The position numbers and the translations under genes were made by a program. Below, one piece after another: positions 1 through 6,728 of a stretch of 17,154 nt of DNA. This DNA comes from Bacillota bacterium (lineage in GTDB: Bacteria; Bacillota; Clostridia; Lachnospirales; Lachnospiraceae), in assembly GCA_023420085.1 (NCBI GenBank), contig JAEZWQ010000013.1:1-17154 (forward strand), in the 5' to 3' direction. Within the stretch, counting starts at the first letter, position 1, and every line of letters starts with the position of its first letter. The notes beneath the pieces were generated by a model that made no database searches, was not told where the DNA came from, and was given only the letters and a program-made list of their open reading frames with translations.

Positions 1-674
1 TTTATAACAATTAGTCCATATGTAATATTATTAAGTCTAATATTAATAAAAGTAAAATTATCAATGTCTACTACAAGATTTTTGTTATTAATCACCTTTT
101 TTATATCAAAATCAAATGACATTCGCCTTCTTATGATCTTATCGTTGACAATATATAAGTAGGTATCTTCTAAATTCTTATATGTTTCAATGAAGCCAAC
201 TTCTTTATTAAGAAGTGTAGAAATTTCATTTATACTTATTCGTTCAATTAAATCAATTGAATTTGCACTAATTAATTTTTGATTGAAATGATACAATTTT
301 TTAAATTCTTCAGCTGAATTTATGGCATCTTCCTTAAGTTGGCGTTGCTTTGCAGTTGTAGCACTTACTATTAGACCTATTGCACCCATGAATATGAATA
401 TAATAATATAAGAGTCATCGTAGAAGATAAAACTATATCTAGGCACAGTACAGAAATAATTAAATGCATAGATAAGAATTATTGATGACACTGTTGAATA
501 TATAAAACTAATTGTAAATTTAGATATTAGGATTATACATAAAATATATACTAATACAACAGTATTATCTTGCAATCCCAGATGTAAAAATATATTTCCA
601 ATAAATATTGCAATACTTATTAGGATGATTGTTATTAATAAATCCTTCAAAATGAATTTTAGTTTTTGTTTCAT
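1..674 (-). CDS. KdpD-like DUF4118 membrane sensor protein, N-terminal part (cut by window edge)
   Basis: Reading leftward from the ATG at 674-672, 224 codons stay open to the window edge. The first ~105 residues hold about four hydrophobic segments (roughly 10-30, 37-55, 56-72, 88-106). Residues 71-82 read FNYFCTVPRYSF, matching the FNFFFTxPRYTF signature of the KdpD/DUF4118 four-helix sensor domain. A short amphipathic linker (about 107-135) follows, then an alpha/beta region in the place of the cytoplasmic GAF domain of KdpD. The long KdpD and UspA modules that precede DUF4118 in classical KdpD are absent, so this is not a standard potassium sensor. A C-terminal histidine kinase or other output domain would lie outside the window and cannot be confirmed. 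The ATG is the only start after an in-frame stop a few codons upstream. No ribosome binding site is visible before it, and a promoter sits only about 9 nt upstream. Confidence 0.7.
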   Translation of the reverse strand, partial: MKQKLKFILKDLLITIILISIAIFIGNIFLHLGLQDNTVVLVYILCIILISKFTISFIYSTVSSIILIYAFNYFCTVPRYSFIFYDDSYIIIFIFMGAIGLIVSATTAKQRQLKEDAINSAEEFKKLYHFNQKLISANSIDLIERISINEISTLLNKEVGFIETYKNLEDTYLYIVNDKIIRRRMSFDFDIKKVINNKNLVVDIDNFTFINIRLNNITYGLIVI

Positions 675-682
675 AATATGAA

Positions 683-709
683 ATTATATCAATATTTTAT
701 TATTGTCAA
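683..709 (-). promoter_or_regulatory. Promoter of the KdpD-like gene, possibly giving a leaderless mRNA
   Basis: On the minus strand there is a TTGACA -35 (complement of 704-709), a 15-nt spacer and a perfect TATAAT -10 (complement of 683-688). The spacer is short for SigA. A start point 6-7 nt downstream would fall at about 676, two nucleotides before the ATG at 674, which leaves no room for a Shine-Dalgarno sequence. Confidence 0.45.
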
Positions 710-757
710 TAATATATAGAGGTATTATGCCAATAAATTTTTATATTAAAATATAGC

Positions 758-766
758 TGTTATTAT
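758..766 (+). promoter_or_regulatory. Extended -10 promoter candidate for the YoaK-type gene
   Basis: TGT followed by TATTAT forms an extended -10 element. The -35 region is only T-rich (around 738-743). The predicted start point near 773 would give a leader of about 48 nt ending in the AAGGA ribosome binding site at 809-813. Confidence 0.35.
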
Positions 767-820
767 ATAAAAGTAGTATATTAGTTAAGTGTAGATACGT
801 TATATTTGAAGGAAAGATAT

Positions 821-1492
821 ATGAATAAAATACAAAGATCAGAATCATTTCATTTAGCTATAATACTTGCAGTTATTGGAGGATACTTAGATGCTTATAC
901 ATATTTTTGTAGAGATAGAGTGTTTGCTAATGCACAGACAGGCAATATAGTTCAACTAGGTATTACTTTAGTAAATGGGCAATATAATGAAACATTAAAA
1001 TATCTTATACCGATAGTTGCATTTTCGCTTGGAGTTTTATTGTCATTATATTTAAAAAATAAACAGATAAACTTTTTACATTGGAGGCAGTTAGTGCTGA
1101 TATTTGAGTCGATTATAGTTGTGGTCGTTAGTTTTATACCAATAAATTATGACTTAAATATTATTGCTAATATATTAGTATCTTTTTTATGTGCTATGCA
1201 AGCGGAAAGCTTTAAGAAGGTATTGGGAAAACCGTTTTCATCAACGATGTGTACAGGTAATTTAAGGACGGGAGTGGAATGTATCTATTATGCTACTAAA
1301 AATAAAGATAGGAAAACGTTAATAAGTGCAATACAATATTTACTTATTATTTTATTTTTTATAATAGGTGCGTTTTTAGGAGCCTTAATTTCTACTAAAT
1401 TATTGGAAAAATCAATTCTAGTCTTATTGATACCATTATTAATGTCAATTTTTATCATGTTTGAAATAGAGGGAAAGTATTTGCGAAACTGA
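821..1492 (+). CDS. YoaK family (DUF1275) membrane protein
   Basis: A 223-aa integral membrane protein with about six hydrophobic segments. The N-terminal part has the family hallmarks GGYLDAYTYF and, soon after, ANAQTGNIVQLG. The middle has MQAESFKKVLG, followed by a TGNLRTG motif; both are typical of DUF1275/YoaK proteins. The molecular function of this family is unknown, though a transport or membrane role is often assumed. The reading frame extends upstream to a TTG at 806, but that codon lies against the ribosome binding site. The ATG at 821 follows AAGGA (809-813) with 7-nt spacing and is the better start. The neighbouring gene on the left is divergent. The downstream LysR-type gene is broken, so any regulation by that neighbour has probably been lost. 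Confidence 0.87.
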   Translation: MNKIQRSESFHLAIILAVIGGYLDAYTYFCRDRVFANAQTGNIVQLGITLVNGQYNETLKYLIPIVAFSLGVLLSLYLKNKQINFLHWRQLVLIFESIIVVVVSFIPINYDLNIIANILVSFLCAMQAESFKKVLGKPFSSTMCTGNLRTGVECIYYATKNKDRKTLISAIQYLLIILFFIIGAFLGALISTKLLEKSILVLLIPLLMSIFIMFEIEGKYLRN

Positions 1493-1544
1493 TGTCCTCT
1501 TAAGTCAATGCATGATTTGTTAACATATTAATTGGTTTTATATA

Positions 1545-1598
1545 TGTTATAATGTTTATAAGTTTAATATAAGAATTTATTGAATATTAGTTGGAGGT
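1545..1598 (+). promoter_or_regulatory. Extended -10 promoter and ribosome binding site of the broken LysR-type gene
   Basis: TGT followed by a perfect TATAAT (1548-1553) is an extended -10 element. No good -35 lies at 17 nt, which is acceptable for extended -10 promoters. A strong GGAGGT at 1593-1598 precedes the ATG at 1602. The expression signals therefore remain although the coding sequence is broken. Confidence 0.5.
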
Positions 1599-1601
1599 GC
1601 C

Positions 1602-2355
1602 ATGTATAATTATCAATTAGATACATTCATATGTGTTGAAGAGTCAGGAAGTTTTAATAATGCGGCAGAAAAATTATACATTTCTTCTACAGCTATAATT
1701 AAACAAATAAATTTATTAGAAAAGCGCCTTGATCTAAAGCTATTTATTAGAACGAATAGAGGATTAATTCTTACAGAATCAGGAAAATCCTTATTAAAAG
1801 ATGCTAAATATATTGTACAATATTGTGATGATTCAGTCATTAGGGCTAAAAATGCTTATAATAGCAATGAGAGCATAATACGTATTGGGACTTCGCCTAT
1901 GACACCTCCACAAGTTTTGTTAGAGCTTTGGTCAAAGATTAAAGATAGATACCATGGTATCAAGTTTAAGCTTGTTCCATTTGATAATACACCAGAAAAT
2001 ACAAGGGAAATACTAGCAAATTTAGGCGATAATATTGATGTGGTAGCAGGGGTGTTTGATAAGTATGCATTAAAAAATTGGAAGTGTGAAGGGACTGAAA
2101 TGTCTAAAGAACCTATTTACTGCGCTGTTTAAATTAACATAGATTGTCAAAGAAGGATAGATTGACGGTAGAAGATTTGCATGGCGAGAAGTTCATGATT
2201 ATTAAAGAAAATTGGAGTAAATGTTTGAATATATTTAGGAATGATATAATTATAATCATTCCAATATTGAAATTGTTGACTTTGATTTTTATAATACAGA
2301 AGTTTTTAATCAATGTGAAAATAATAATTTCATACTCATGGCTATTTCTAAGTGA
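1602..2355 (+). pseudogene. LysR-type transcriptional regulator, two frameshifts and truncated C-terminus
   Basis: The first frame (1602-2132) encodes a typical LysR N-terminus: a winged helix-turn-helix in about residues 1-60 (FICVEESGSFNNAAEKLYIS, then QINLLEKRLDLKLFIRTNRG) and the start of the effector domain, ending at PIYCAV plus a stop. The homologous sequence resumes in another frame from about 2137 as HRLSKKDRLTVEDLHGEKF, a standard continuation of the LysR effector domain. Near 2245-2255 the frame changes again. The third frame reads HSNIEIVDFDFYNTEVFNQC and ends in NFILMAIS plus lysine and a stop at 2353-2355. A normal LysR protein of about 290-300 aa would need roughly 40-50 more residues after that point. 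None are found before the terminator at 2380. DNA binding might survive in the 176-aa first fragment, but ligand sensing cannot. Confidence 0.8.
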
Positions 2356-2379
2356 TTAAAAATATATAATATACACTAA

Positions 2380-2428
2380 AGTGCGCCTAATATTGTTTAA
2401 TAATTTTATACAATATATTAGACGCACT
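2380..2428. terminator. Bidirectional terminator hairpin between convergent genes
   Basis: Inverted arms AGTGCGCCTAATATTGT (2380-2396) and ACAATATATTAGACGCACT (2410-2428) pair along about 16 bp with one mismatch and a 2-nt bulge. AT-rich tracts lie on both sides. It sits between the end of the broken LysR gene and the stop of the minus-strand LacI-type regulator at 2439, so it can serve both. Confidence 0.65.
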
Positions 2429-2438
2429 AATTATATAT

Positions 2439-4502
2439 TTAGGTATGCTTTATTATATTTTCAGAATTATTTAGTTCAAATTCGATATTTGAAAGAATAT
2501 TCTCATCTGTAAGAGTTTTATTTATACCATCTATTATATTTTTGCCTACTATTTCTTCAAATAAAATTGTATTTACCTTAACATCGTTACCTATATTATG
2601 GATACGTTTTGATAGAGGCAATGAATTGTTAGAGAATGATAGGAATGGATATTTTGTATATACAGTCTTATCGTAATACATATTTGAAAAAGGTATACAT
2701 ATACCTGATTTTGCAAAATGCAACTGTGTCTTATACTGGTAAAGCCAATTAAATAAAGCTATTGCTGCATCCATATTATTAGAATTTTTAATGATACCTA
2801 TGCAACCTCCACCCATAGACGGGTGAGTTCCTGGAATGTATGAAAACCCAATATTAGGGATACTTATACTTGACAATTGGCTTGTATATGCAACTATAGT
2901 AGCGGTTTCAGATTGGTTAAATAACCTAACTTCTTCATCCCACCAAACTCCCTTAGATATAAATGAATTTTTAAGTAGTTTTCTATATAATTTCATAGTA
3001 TTGATAAATGCTGATTTTTTTAGCTTAATTAAATTATCTTCCAATATAACCTTCCCATTATTTGACAAGAAATATGGAAGGAATTCTGATGCTACTAACA
3101 GAGGATTATTAAAACTAAGGGAAGTGAAAAAATTTATGTTTTTTTCCGGTATATCAAGCTTATTATAAATATCTGCAATATTAATAAAGTCCTTATAAGA
3201 TATATTATCCATAGATTTAATATTTAATTTATCAAAAATCATTTTCTTAATTATTGCATTATCAAATATATCTTTACGATATAGTAGTATTTGAACTGAG
3301 GTATCTACAGGTAAAGCGTATATATTATGATCAATGTAGATATAAGATGACCAATCTGAAAAACTATTAGCTAATTTTTGGACGATTTCATTATTATTTA
3401 GACAATGAAATATAGATTTACCATAAAATTGAAAACTATTCATATCAAGTCTAGCGACATCATAATTATAAATTCTTTCTGATTGACAAATCCTTTCCAC
3501 TTCATCGAAACTTTTCAAATCGATACTTACATTAATACCAGTAGACTTAGTGAATAAAGGTATTAATTCTTTGAATTTTCTAGAAAATGGATTTTCAAGC
3601 ATTAAAAGATTCAAAGTTCCAGAGATTTGATATGAATTTTGAACTTCTAGTTTGTTTATATTTATGGACTCTATTATTCCGTTTATATTATTATTAATTT
3701 TTCTAATCAAATATAGTATTTTGATGGCTAGTTCATTGCTAGAAAAATAGTATAATTCAACAAGACTACTTATTTGGCAAGTTGTAGGTTGAGACGAAAT
3801 TAAGTATATCTTATAGATTTCTATATCGTTAATTATACAAAAATCAATAATTTCATCAATACATCCAATATCAAATACAATAAAACTTAATGGAGATGAA
3901 GAAAATCTAAAAATATCATTTAAGTCATCAATAACATTATAATCCCCATTCTCGCAAAGCATATCAGAGAATGATAAGTTATCTGTTCCCTTATAAATTA
4001 TAGCATTACTATTTAGGAGTTCTTTTATTTTATTTAAATTAAACTGGATAGAGCTATCGGTGTGATGACCTTTACTCCCAATTACGATTCTCTTAATATT
4101 TGAATTAAGGTACGATGAAAATGTCTTTGTCTTATGGGTGAAAATTACTGTATTTAAGTTCGAACTATCAATTTTATTTATTAAGTCTGTTGTAGTAGAA
4201 AATTTAGAAGCTTCTATTAATTTTAGTTCATATTCGGTTGTAGATAGAACGCTCATCAGGTCAGTGATAATATTTGAAATAGTACTATTTATTTCATCAA
4301 TAACAAAGCCTATATAAATAGATGATTTTTTCTTAATAGATAGAGCATCAGTATTTTTTATATAACCTAATTTTTTAATAGCATTTTCTACTTTACGAAT
4401 CGTTTCAACTTTGATATTTTTTTTATTATTTAAAACGTTTGAAACTGTTCCAATACTTACGCCAGATTCTTTTGCGATCTCTTTTATTGTTATATTTTTC
4501 AT
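2439..4502 (-). CDS. LacI-type repressor fused to a solute-binding-protein domain
   Basis: This 687-aa protein is about twice the usual LacI/GalR length. Residues 1-50 are a LacI helix-turn-helix (TIKEIAKESGVSIGTVSNVL), ending in the LGY plus hinge region around 46-58. Residues about 61-290 look like a degenerate LacI-type periplasmic-binding-like domain (starts IYIGFVIDE). Residues about 296-675 form a second ligand-binding module like family 1/8 extracellular solute-binding proteins: GTLNLLML, then IYALPVDTSVQILLYRKDIF around 394-413, then GFSYIPGTHPSMGGGCIGI around 552-570. There is no signal peptide, so the binding domain acts in the cytoplasm. It is divergent from a transporter operon, and an operator copy lies at the operon promoter, so it probably represses that operon. 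The start has AAGGAA (4508-4513) 5 nt upstream. Architecture is confident; ligand unknown. Confidence 0.85.
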   Translation of the reverse strand: MKNITIKEIAKESGVSIGTVSNVLNNKKNIKVETIRKVENAIKKLGYIKNTDALSIKKKSSIYIGFVIDEINSTISNIITDLMSVLSTTEYELKLIEASKFSTTTDLINKIDSSNLNTVIFTHKTKTFSSYLNSNIKRIVIGSKGHHTDSSIQFNLNKIKELLNSNAIIYKGTDNLSFSDMLCENGDYNVIDDLNDIFRFSSSPLSFIVFDIGCIDEIIDFCIINDIEIYKIYLISSQPTTCQISSLVELYYFSSNELAIKILYLIRKINNNINGIIESININKLEVQNSYQISGTLNLLMLENPFSRKFKELIPLFTKSTGINVSIDLKSFDEVERICQSERIYNYDVARLDMNSFQFYGKSIFHCLNNNEIVQKLANSFSDWSSYIYIDHNIYALPVDTSVQILLYRKDIFDNAIIKKMIFDKLNIKSMDNISYKDFINIADIYNKLDIPEKNINFFTSLSFNNPLLVASEFLPYFLSNNGKVILEDNLIKLKKSAFINTMKLYRKLLKNSFISKGVWWDEEVRLFNQSETATIVAYTSQLSSISIPNIGFSYIPGTHPSMGGGCIGIIKNSNNMDAAIALFNWLYQYKTQLHFAKSGICIPFSNMYYDKTVYTKYPFLSFSNNSLPLSKRIHNIGNDVKVNTILFEEIVGKNIIDGINKTLTDENILSNIEFELNNSENIIKHT
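4430..4444. promoter_or_regulatory. Intragenic LacI-type operator copy inside the regulator's helix-turn-helix codons
   Basis: TTAAAACGTTTGAAA differs at one base from the intergenic operator at 4608-4622. It has the AAACGTTT core of LacI/GalR operators and flanking symmetry (TTTAAAAC against GTTTGAAA). It overlaps the codons for VSNVLN, about 20 codons into the gene, so it could allow autorepression by roadblock or looping to the second site about 180 bp away. Part of the resemblance could arise because LacI helix codons happen to spell such a sequence. Confidence 0.4.
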
Positions 4503-4529
4503 ATATATTCCTTATATTTATTTGTCTAT

Positions 4530-4558
4530 ATTTTAACATTATATATAATAAAAATCAA
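4530..4558 (-). promoter_or_regulatory. Promoter of the LacI-SBP fusion regulator
   Basis: On the minus strand: TTGATT (complement of 4553-4558), a 17-nt spacer, and TAAAAT (complement of 4530-4535) preceded by TGT, an extended -10. The start point near 4523 gives a leader of about 20 nt containing AAGGAA. It stands back to back with the operon promoter at 4570-4598. Confidence 0.55.
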
Positions 4559-4569
4559 ATGTATTATCC

Positions 4570-4598
4570 TTGACAATAAGAGATTTATCGTGTAATAT
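4570..4598 (+). promoter_or_regulatory. Promoter of the transporter-GDPD operon
   Basis: Perfect TTGACA (4570-4575), exact 17-nt spacer, TAATAT (4593-4598). The start point near 4604-4605 places the LacI-type operator at about +4 to +18, a classical position for repression. Confidence 0.65.
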
Positions 4599-4607
4599 TA
4601 AAAATAA

Positions 4608-4622
4608 TTAAAACGTTTCAAA
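4608..4622. promoter_or_regulatory. LacI/GalR-type operator at the operon start
   Basis: TTAAAACGTTTCAAA is centred on the AAACGTTT palindrome typical of the LacI/GalR family. It lies just downstream of the predicted transcription start and 25 nt before the ATG at 4648. The divergent neighbour is a LacI-type regulator, which makes it the natural ligand of this site. A general CcpA-like regulator could also bind such a sequence, although the site lacks the full catabolite-response-element pattern. Confidence 0.6.
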
Positions 4623-4647
4623 TTTAATTATTAGTTAGGAGAAGGAT

Positions 4648-5712
4648 ATGAAAAAGAAGTTTTTTAAGATTATAGGCTTAGCGCTTGCAGCTACTTTATT
4701 TGTTGGTTGTGGTTCAAAGAGCGCTGATAATGGAGGGCAGAGTGCTGGAAATAATGATAAATTAATCGTATATTCTAATGCTGTTGGACAAGGTAGAGGT
4801 GATTTTATTAAAGAATATATGAAAGGAAAGGGGATTGATATCGAGGTAGTTGATCTTGGTGGAAATGCTTTATCAAATAGACTTATAGCAGAAAAGGGTT
4901 CTCCAATTGCGGATGTTGTTTTTGGGTTAAATGAGATGGTATTTAGACAAATTGAATCTCAAGCTGATGGGATTTGGAAAGAATATGAACCGGCATGGAA
5001 GGACAAATTGGATCCTAATACAATACCAGAAGGTGGACGTTTCTACCCATTTAATGAAGCGAGAGTTTTTATGGTCTATGATAAAAACAGAACAAAGGAT
5101 CCAGTTAAAGATTGGGTAGACATAAGTAATAGAGAAGATTTAAAAGAAAAATATTTAGTGCCAGATAGCTTATCTGGACAAACGTCAAATGCAATATTAT
5201 ATAACATATTAACTAATTATGTTGACAAAAATGGAGATTTAAATATCTCTGAAGAGGGATGGAAGACTCTAGAAAAATATTTCAATAATGGAGCTGTAAC
5301 AACTGAAGGGCAGACACCTGGTGGAGAGCTTGTAAATGGAAGGGTTGATTATATCTATACATGGTTATCAAATGTTCCAATACTTGAAAAAGAATTTAAT
5401 GTAAGTCTTGGAGTTGTTAACCCTCCTTATGGAGTACCTCAAACTTTTGAACAAATAGGTATAATCAACAAGAAAAATGTTAAAGCAAAGGCTCAAGAAT
5501 TTGTAGATTTATTAGGTGGAGAAGAACTAATGTCTCAGATGGCAGAAAAATTTGGATACGTACCAGCTAATAAGGATGCGCAATCAAAAATTAATTCAAG
5601 AGTTAAAGAGATTTTAGATCAAACAGTTCCACAAAAAAATGATTTCAAATTTATAGGTGAGAATATTGAAAGTTGGGTAGAAAAGGTAGAACTTAATTAT
5701 TTAGGGAAATAG
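4648..5712 (+). CDS. Extracellular solute-binding lipoprotein of an Fe3+/AfuA-type ABC importer
   Basis: A 354-aa lipoprotein: KKK N-terminus, hydrophobic stretch, and lipobox LFVGC with the lipidated Cys at residue 21, then a Gly/Ser/Asn-rich linker to about residue 38. The mature domain (about 38-352) starts KLIVYSNAVGQGRGDFIKEY and has the pattern of the iron/thiamine/spermidine-type binding proteins (SBP family 6/8), for example VVDLGGNALSNRLIAEKGSP and a C-terminal FGYVPAN. This cluster includes AfuA-like proteins, originally called iron binders and later shown to bind hexose phosphates. The operon encodes a phosphodiesterase, so a phosphorylated ligand is more likely here than iron; this is inference. 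The ribosome binding site GGAGAAGGA (4638-4646) precedes the ATG at short spacing. First gene of a five-gene operon. Confidence 0.87.
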   Translation: MKKKFFKIIGLALAATLFVGCGSKSADNGGQSAGNNDKLIVYSNAVGQGRGDFIKEYMKGKGIDIEVVDLGGNALSNRLIAEKGSPIADVVFGLNEMVFRQIESQADGIWKEYEPAWKDKLDPNTIPEGGRFYPFNEARVFMVYDKNRTKDPVKDWVDISNREDLKEKYLVPDSLSGQTSNAILYNILTNYVDKNGDLNISEEGWKTLEKYFNNGAVTTEGQTPGGELVNGRVDYIYTWLSNVPILEKEFNVSLGVVNPPYGVPQTFEQIGIINKKNVKAKAQEFVDLLGGEELMSQMAEKFGYVPANKDAQSKINSRVKEILDQTVPQKNDFKFIGENIESWVEKVELNYLGK

Positions 5713-5717
5713 ATAGT

Positions 5718-6719
5718 ATGATAAAGTTTAATAATATTGAAATTAGGTATGGCGATTTTATCGCCGTACCTGAACTAAATTTAGAGGTAAAAGAAGGGGA
5801 ATTTTTTACATTGCTAGGACCTTCTGGTTGTGGGAAGACAACAACATTAAGGGCTCTTGCAGGATTTATACAACCATCTAAGGGGAATATAGAAATAGAT
5901 GGGAAAGATATAACAAATACAAACCTTGAAGATAGACAGATCGGAATGGTATTTCAAAGTTATGCACTTTTTCCATCTATGACTGCATATGAGAATATAG
6001 CGTTTGGTTTAAAAGTAGAAAAAAGATCAAAAAGCTATATTGATAAGAGAGTGAAAGAAGTTGCCAAGATGGTTGATTTGTCTGATGAACAACTAAGTAA
6101 AAATGTTGCTAATATGTCTGGTGGACAACAACAGAGGGTTGCAATAGCTAGAGCATTAGCCAAGAAACCTAAAATACTTGTCATGGATGAGCCGTTATCA
6201 AATCTTGATGCAAAGCTTAGAAAATCTCTTAGGAAAGATATAAAGGAGTTTCAAAGTAAGTATGGTATTACCACTGTATATGTAACACATGATCAAGAAG
6301 AAGCACTTATGCTTTCTGATAGGATAGCGGTATTTAATAAGGGTGTAATTGATCAAGTTGGAACACCTGATGAGATCTACAATAAGTCTGAAACAGAGTT
6401 TGTATGTAATTTCATAGGCGAGGCAAATATTTTTTCAATTGATCACTTAAAAAATTTTAATTTAATTGAAGATGGAGATGCTTCAAAAAATTATTATGTT
6501 AGACCTGAAAAGATATTATTTTATAAGGAAGTTATAGATAAGCCATCATTTAAGGCAGAAATTATTGGAAAAGAATTTTATGGAATGTACGGATATTATA
6601 TTCTAAAGGCAGATGAGTGCGAATTCATTTCTTTCCAAAAAGAGGCAAGGGCAGATGACTATCTTGAAGGCATGATTGTTAATGTGGTTATTGATCCTAA
6701 ACATATACTTTCATTTTAA
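5718..6719 (+). CDS. ABC transporter ATP-binding protein with TOBE-type C-terminus
   Basis: This 333-aa ATPase powers the importer. All motifs are present: Walker A GPSGCGKTT (34-42), Q-loop glutamine Q80 in FQSYALFP, signature MSGGQ (132-136), Walker B ILVMDEP with D156/E157, D-loop SNLD (160-163), and the switch histidine H190 in VTHDQEEAL. The rest, about 235-333, matches the beta-rich TOBE-type regulatory region of the MalK/PotA/FbpC group, including the YYVRPEKI segment. It starts 5 nt after the binding-protein stop, with only a weak GGGA-like ribosome binding site, so translation is probably coupled to the upstream gene. The family assignment is firm; the substrate comes from context only. 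Confidence 0.93.
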   Translation: MIKFNNIEIRYGDFIAVPELNLEVKEGEFFTLLGPSGCGKTTTLRALAGFIQPSKGNIEIDGKDITNTNLEDRQIGMVFQSYALFPSMTAYENIAFGLKVEKRSKSYIDKRVKEVAKMVDLSDEQLSKNVANMSGGQQQRVAIARALAKKPKILVMDEPLSNLDAKLRKSLRKDIKEFQSKYGITTVYVTHDQEEALMLSDRIAVFNKGVIDQVGTPDEIYNKSETEFVCNFIGEANIFSIDHLKNFNLIEDGDASKNYYVRPEKILFYKEVIDKPSFKAEIIGKEFYGMYGYYILKADECEFISFQKEARADDYLEGMIVNVVIDPKHILSF

Positions 6720-6728
6720 GAGGTGGGT

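Noticed and set aside
2836..3168. Plus-strand open frame inside the LacI-type regulator
   Set aside because: Shadow of the minus-strand gene: no ribosome binding site and no recognisable protein pattern.
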